Positions 28,058-31,950 of a stretch of DNA of 31,950 nucleotides are shown in pieces. Source of the stretch: a virus; the IMG/VR virus record IMGVR_UViG_3300021976_000053, positions 1 through 31,950 of that record; one strand, given 5' to 3'. Both the position numbers and the translations under genes were made by a program. A model generated the notes under the pieces. That model was not told the DNA's origin. It did not search any database and saw nothing but the letters and a program-made list of their open reading frames with translations. Each line of letters begins with the position of its first letter. Within the stretch, counting starts at the first letter, position 1.

Positions 28058-29976
28058 TCGATCCCCTTGAACTGGAGCATCGTGTAGAGCACCCGGGCAT
28101 CCGAAACAACCTGCTGGAAGTGCTCGTACTTGCGCTCCAGCGCCTCGATCTGCTCGAACTCCTCGGTAGTGCCCTCGGAGACCACGTCCAGAATCGTGAC
28201 CGACTTGGCGTGCTGGCCGGGCCGGTCGATCCGCGCGGCGAACTGCTCGTTGTCGACGCGGCTCCACGACTTCTGCAGGAAGACCAGCGTGTCCGCCTTC
28301 ACCAGGCTGTTCAGGCCTTCCTTGGCGGCCGAGATAACGCACAGCGCGATCCGGGTATTGCCGAGCTCGAAGTTGCGCTCCTGCCGCTCCTGCTCGTTGT
28401 CACTCATCTGGCCGGCGATCAGGCTGTACGGGATCTTGGCCTTGTTCAGTGCCTCCTCGCACAACCCGATCAGCTGACGAGACGTGGCGCCGAACACGAT
28501 CGACCGGCCGGGCCGCGGCTGCGAGTCGATCCCGAAGTCCTCCACCAGCTCCAGCATCGTGCTGACCTTGTTGGACGGGGTCTGAAGCAGCAGGTCCAGG
28601 ATCGGCTCCTGTGTGATCGGGTCGCGTCGGCCCTTCTCGACCATCGTCCCGTAGGCCTGTGCAAGCTGCGTCAGCCGGTTGGACTTGGACATGGCGTCGG
28701 TGGCCTTCAGGATGCCGGAGTCCATCTCGGCCAGCATGTTCTTGGCCAGGTCCTCGTACGCAGTGGCCTGTTTGGTCTCCATCGGAACTGTCAGCGTCTG
28801 CTTGACCACCTTCGGCTTGAAGGGGTCGAACTGCTCCCGCATCCGGCGGATCGAGCTCGGCAGAATCGCAGCGTAGAACTCCTCTGCGTTCTCCGGCTTC
28901 ACCCCGCCGATCTTCATGCCGCCCCACCCGTTGTACTCCAGGTGCGCGTACCGGTCGATCATCCGGCTGTACGCCGGCCAGCCTTCGGGATCGATGAAGT
29001 TCAGCAGCGACCAGGCTTCGGCGGCGTTGTTGGCGATCGGCGTACCGGTCAGCGCCCACCGGAAGCGGGCGGGGGAAGTCCCGACGGACGGGGTTCCGTT
29101 GGCGATCGCCTTGAGCGCACGGGTCTGCCGGGACTTCCGGTTCTTGGCCCGGTGTGCTTCGTCGGCGACTACCGTACGCCAGGGGATCTTGTTCAGCTCG
29201 CCGGGTGTCTGGTCCTTTTCGGTCAGCTCGATCTGCCCGAAGGCCTCCACCCGGGACAGTTTGTGGAGTGCCTCCCAGTTGATCACCAGGACCTGCGGGA
29301 GGTCGGAGGTCGCGAACTCCTCCGGCGATGACCACGGGTCGATCCAGTTCGAGAACTTCGCCAGGACCTTACGTTGCGCGGCCAGGCCCTTCGGCATGAT
29401 CTCCATCCGCAGCTCCGGGTAGAGACCGCCTAGCCCGTCACCGATCTCCTCCAGCGCGATCTTGCGCCAGCTGCGACGGACCTTGTTCGGGCAGACGATC
29501 AGCGCCGGGAACACCTGCTCTTCGCCGTGCACCGCGGCGGCCATCTTCAGCGCGGCCAGTGCGGTGGCGGTCTTGCCGCCGCCCATCTCGTCCATCTCCA
29601 GGTACCGCTCGGCCCAGACCATCGCCTGCACGGCGGCGCGTTGGAGCGGCCAGAGACGGGCCACGGTCGGACCGTCTCCGAGGTAGGTGTCTGGCTCGAA
29701 TCGGAGGTTGGTCAGCGGTCCGTATTTCTGCTTCCAGGCGGCGTGCGCCCACTCGCTGTACCGGTCGGACGGCTGCAGCAGGTGGCCGAACACGCCGTTG
29801 ATCGCAACGTACGCCGGCCAGGACACCGGGCACACCCAGGCGCCGTGCCCGCCGGTGAACGGGTTCGGCATCTGCTCCTTCCAGGACGTGCCCGGAATCT
29901 GCTTGGCCAGATCCTTCTCGTGCAGCCCGGTGTACAGGCAGAAGGTGCTATTGGCGGGTTCGTGGTCAACGATCAC
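28054..29976 (-). CDS. SNF2-family DNA helicase/translocase
   Basis: This 640-residue protein has its start set at GTG 29976, which overlaps the resolvase stop as GTGA; the longer frame up to 30294 is a shadow of the resolvase gene. Helicase motifs in order: MGGGKTATAL (Walker A, residues 131-140), LIVCPNKVRRSW, VVADEAHRAKN (DEAH at 272-275), LTGTPIANN, SIVFGATSRQL, and SWSRVDNEQFAARIDRPGQ (motif VI). It probably moves along double-stranded DNA to support replication or recombination. Its place between resolvase and SLOG genes is common in actinophage replication blocks. Confidence 0.9.
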   Translation of the reverse strand: MIVDHEPANSTFCLYTGLHEKDLAKQIPGTSWKEQMPNPFTGGHGAWVCPVSWPAYVAINGVFGHLLQPSDRYSEWAHAAWKQKYGPLTNLRFEPDTYLGDGPTVARLWPLQRAAVQAMVWAERYLEMDEMGGGKTATALAALKMAAAVHGEEQVFPALIVCPNKVRRSWRKIALEEIGDGLGGLYPELRMEIMPKGLAAQRKVLAKFSNWIDPWSSPEEFATSDLPQVLVINWEALHKLSRVEAFGQIELTEKDQTPGELNKIPWRTVVADEAHRAKNRKSRQTRALKAIANGTPSVGTSPARFRWALTGTPIANNAAEAWSLLNFIDPEGWPAYSRMIDRYAHLEYNGWGGMKIGGVKPENAEEFYAAILPSSIRRMREQFDPFKPKVVKQTLTVPMETKQATAYEDLAKNMLAEMDSGILKATDAMSKSNRLTQLAQAYGTMVEKGRRDPITQEPILDLLLQTPSNKVSTMLELVEDFGIDSQPRPGRSIVFGATSRQLIGLCEEALNKAKIPYSLIAGQMSDNEQERQERNFELGNTRIALCVISAAKEGLNSLVKADTLVFLQKSWSRVDNEQFAARIDRPGQHAKSVTILDVVSEGTTEEFEQIEALERKYEHFQQVVSDARVLYTMLQFKGIE

Positions 29977-30449
29977 AGCAGCTGCTCCAACGGGATGAGG
30001 TTGTGGTCCACGGCCCACTTCAGGGCGTGCTTGGCAGCGGCACGGCGGTGACCAGCTTCGCCCTTCACGCCTTCCTTGGCGGGCCACCAGCCGATCGCCT
30101 TCAGCTTGCTGCCGGACTTGTCGAAATTCATCGCCGCCGGCATGGAGCGCTCCAATGGGATCTCCAGCCGACGACACCACATCTCGGCCACGCCGATCTG
30201 CTTGACCGACCACAGGTACTCGTCGGACGGGTTGGTCTGCGCTGTCTTGGCGGTGACCTTGAACCCCTCGATGAGCACCCGGTCCAGGCGCCACAAGATC
30301 AACGGACTGTTGCTGGTGGCATCGGGTTGCGGCTCCATCCAGTCCAGGAAGGCATCCTGGGGAAGCTCGCCGCCCATCCAGTCGCTGGTGCTGAAGTCGA
30401 TGCAGAACCAGCCGGTTGCCTTACCCGGGTCGATGCTAAAGAGGCGCAT
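29973..30449 (-). CDS. RuvC-like Holliday junction resolvase
   Basis: This 158-residue protein starts at ATG 30449. The RNase H-like core is clear: FSIDPGKATGW with catalytic Asp7, VLIEGFKV with Glu61, and a C-terminal helix EAGHRRAAAKHALKW. The enzyme cuts branched DNA, resolving recombination intermediates or trimming DNA before packaging. It overlaps the HNH endonuclease gene by one base (TAATG) and the helicase gene as GTGA. Without the HNH gene it would directly follow the DNA polymerase gene. Confidence 0.82.
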   Translation of the reverse strand: MRLFSIDPGKATGWFCIDFSTSDWMGGELPQDAFLDWMEPQPDATSNSPLILWRLDRVLIEGFKVTAKTAQTNPSDEYLWSVKQIGVAEMWCRRLEIPLERSMPAAMNFDKSGSKLKAIGWWPAKEGVKGEAGHRRAAAKHALKWAVDHNLIPLEQLL

Positions 30450-31000
30450 TAGAGAACCCCTTCCAGCATCACGCGCAGGTAGTGCTGGTCCATGGCTTGC
30501 TGCTTCGACAGTCCCGTTGCTGCCTTGGTGTAGTCGGCTGCCTTGCAGGTCTTGCAGGCCCTGCCCCTTCGCTTCAGCAAGTTAGGTGCCTTCAGCAAAT
30601 GTCCGTAAGGGCACCGTTTCTTGTTGGTGTTGGCATGGTTGCCGTGGCGGATCTGGTCGATGATGTTTTCTTTCCGCGTGTCCCATCGGAGGTTTTCTAG
30701 CCTGTCATCCAGGGTTCCTCCTGATCCATGGCAGCTGTCGTACTTTGGCGGCCGAGGCCCGACAAAAGCTTCAAGAACAAGCCAGGCGATCGTTCTGGTT
30801 GAGTTTCTGCGCTCTGGGCTTTGCAGGTTGACAATGCGGTAATACGCGGATCCCCGCATCGGAACCGGCTTCAAGACCTTGCCCTCCGCAATCCTCCAGC
30901 CACGACCGAAGGCTACTTTCCGGGTCAGGGAACGGACGCGGCCCATGTTGCTGACCTCATACAGACCTTCCCAGCCAACGACCGCACGCCACTCTTCCAT
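30449..31000 (-). CDS. Free-standing HNH homing endonuclease with NUMOD4 domain
   Basis: This 183-residue protein starts at ATG 31000 behind GGGAGA; the longer frame to 31024 lacks a ribosome site. Residues 1-24 (EEWRAVVGWEGLYEVSNMGR and VRSL) are a NUMOD4 DNA-binding motif. The HNH core is divergent: DSCHGSGGTLDDRLENLRW, then TRKENIIDQIRHGNH. The C-terminus has CPYGH and CKTC, a zinc-finger-like pair. Base composition is visibly more A+T-rich than the flanking genes, a sign of mobility. Such genes typically insert beside conserved genes and cut the same place in rival genomes. Confidence 0.85.
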   Translation of the reverse strand: MEEWRAVVGWEGLYEVSNMGRVRSLTRKVAFGRGWRIAEGKVLKPVPMRGSAYYRIVNLQSPERRNSTRTIAWLVLEAFVGPRPPKYDSCHGSGGTLDDRLENLRWDTRKENIIDQIRHGNHANTNKKRCPYGHLLKAPNLLKRRGRACKTCKAADYTKAATGLSKQQAMDQHYLRVMLEGVL

Positions 31001-31022
31001 GGGATCTCCCGGTATCGACAAC

Positions 31023-31039
31023 ATATAGAGATACTACAG
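31023..31039. promoter_or_regulatory. Operator-like dyad 4 upstream of the HNH gene
   Basis: ATATAG-AGATA-CTACAG matches the CTATAG-N5-CTACAG form at 11 of 12 half-site positions. It lies in the short gap between the end of the DNA polymerase gene (31042) and the HNH start (31000). TAGTAT (31031-31036, minus) could be a -10, but no good -35 is seen. Confidence 0.4.
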
Positions 31040-31041
31040 CA

Positions 31042-31950
31042 TTAGACGACCAACGGAAGAGGATCGTCCCCCCACCGGCGCATCACTTCTACGTCCACGC
31101 TGAGAGGCACGGCGAACCGGTTGTTCTCCGGCATCACTTCTCGGATGGTCCGGACCGCGTCATAGACAGCATCCTCGCTGACATCGAACAGCAGCTCGTC
31201 GTGGATGGTCAGCAGCATGTGCTCGCCCACCCAGGTCTTGCTCAGGGCAACCATCCGGTCCTTCATCACGTCGGCTGCGGTGCCCTGGATCAGGTAGTTG
31301 ACCGCCTTGTATGCCTGGCTCGGCCAGCACGGCTCCTTCCGGCCGTACGCCGTCATGACGTAGGCCTCACCGGTGGACTTCTCGCGCTCGTACAGCCGAT
31401 CGGTGATCCGGCCCTGGAATCCACCCGACTTGCGGGTCTGCGGGAACTCGTCCTCGTACTTGGCGATGACCCGCCTGGCCTCGTCCAGCGACAGCCCCGA
31501 GCTGGCGGCGAACTTCTCCAGGCCGGAGCCGTAGATCTTGCCGAACTGGACCGTCTTGGTCCGGTTGCGCAAGGCTTTCGGTACTGCCTGATCGAGACCC
31601 AGGCCGAACACCATCCGGGCCGCCATGCTGTGCAGGTCGTACCCGGCGTAGCCGCCGGCGGTCATCTGGTCGCCGTACCGGATCGAGTTCAGCATGTTGA
31701 CGTCGCCGGAGTAGTGCGCGAACAGACGACCTTCAATCTGGTCGTAGTCCGCGCTGATCAGCACGTGTCCCGGCTGGGCAACGAAACCCTTCCGGATGCG
31801 CTTGTCGTCGCGCGGCAGGTTCTGCAGGTTCGGCCGGCTTGCCGACATGCGGCCGGTCCGGGCGCCCAGCGGGTTGATCGAGCAGTGCAGCCGGCCATCC
31901 GGTCCTGCGAGCTCCAGGTGCTGCTCCACGTACTGCTGCAGCTTGGTGTT
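31042..31950 (-). CDS. polA: DNA polymerase I, family A, C-terminal polymerase domain (partial)
   Basis: The last 302 residues are present; the gene begins beyond the right edge. All three family A polymerase motifs are seen: motif A ISADYDQIEGRLFAH (usual DYSQIELR, here Gln-Ile-Glu-Gly), motif B RNRTKTVQFGKIYGSG, and motif C LLTIHDELLFDV. SINPLGARTGRMSASRPNLQ is the classical sequence before motif A. It copies phage DNA and heads the minus-strand replication block. The stop TAA (31042-31044) is followed by a gap of about 40 bases holding dyad 4. The 3'-5' exonuclease part cannot be judged from this piece. Confidence 0.93.
   Translation of the reverse strand, partial: NTKLQQYVEQHLELAGPDGRLHCSINPLGARTGRMSASRPNLQNLPRDDKRIRKGFVAQPGHVLISADYDQIEGRLFAHYSGDVNMLNSIRYGDQMTAGGYAGYDLHSMAARMVFGLGLDQAVPKALRNRTKTVQFGKIYGSGLEKFAASSGLSLDEARRVIAKYEDEFPQTRKSGGFQGRITDRLYEREKSTGEAYVMTAYGRKEPCWPSQAYKAVNYLIQGTAADVMKDRMVALSKTWVGEHMLLTIHDELLFDVSEDAVYDAVRTIREVMPENNRFAVPLSVDVEVMRRWGDDPLPLVV

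Noticed and set aside
28120-29331. 403-codon plus-strand frame
   Set aside because: Antisense of the SNF2 helicase gene, whose conserved motifs are all on the minus strand. The plus-strand product has no recognisable domain.
1-31950. CRISPR arrays, tRNA genes, insertion sequences and attachment sites
   Set aside because: None were seen while reading. The only clear tandem repeats are in coding sequence, and no integrase, transposase or cloverleaf-like segment was noticed. A tRNAscan search would be decisive for tRNAs.

Overview
The window is part of the genome of a tailed phage of the siphovirus type with an actinobacterial host. The evidence for this is the high G+C sequence, frequent GTG starts, ATGA/GTGA/TGATG gene junctions, a major tail protein followed by two tail chaperones joined by a -1 frameshift, a 1472-residue tape measure, and actinophage-style replication genes (PolA, RuvC-like resolvase, SNF2 helicase, Cas4/RecB-like nuclease, Sak4-like ATPase). 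The host genus cannot be told from the sequence. No integrase or repressor lies in this piece, so temperate or lytic lifestyle is undecided.

Layout. 1-1459: end of a capsid-region gene, two small genes, then a terminator/promoter pair and a cassette of three very small genes. 1504-6335: head-tail joining genes, including a MuF-like minor head protein and an HK97-gp10-like protein that each carry an intein. 6352-8660: two unknown genes, the major tail protein and the frameshifted chaperones. 8662-16841: tape measure and three minor tail proteins. 16943-19771: membrane proteins, M15 peptidase endolysin and holin-like protein, closed by a strong terminator. 19861-20256: a short minus-strand operon with its own promoter. 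20327-23321: plus-strand tail fibre genes. 23325-31950: a tightly packed minus-strand block of replication and recombination genes, read from DNA polymerase I (right edge) leftwards.

The most striking element is in the MuF gene. Its intein (2595-3380) begins with Ala and ends His-Asn before Cys+1, and it has no endonuclease domain in its own frame. The opposite strand of the same DNA carries a complete 219-codon gene (2661-3320, minus) for a helix-turn-helix plus Vsr/EDxHD-type homing endonuclease. Its codons lie exactly on the sense codons. The intein and its endonuclease thus appear to be encoded on opposite strands of one segment. The neighbouring gp10-like gene has a different intein (4744-5766), with a LAGLIDADG endonuclease domain and a complete Trp-Cys-Thr class 3 motif set despite starting with Cys. 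A third, free-standing HNH endonuclease sits between DNA polymerase and the resolvase gene.

A second system-level signal is a 17-bp dyad, CTATAG-N5-CTACAG. It occurs with no mismatch to this form at 866-882 and (inverted) 20229-20245, each time overlapping the spacer and -10 of a well-spaced promoter. More degenerate copies lie at 27542-27558 and 31023-31039. It looks like an operator shared by several units.
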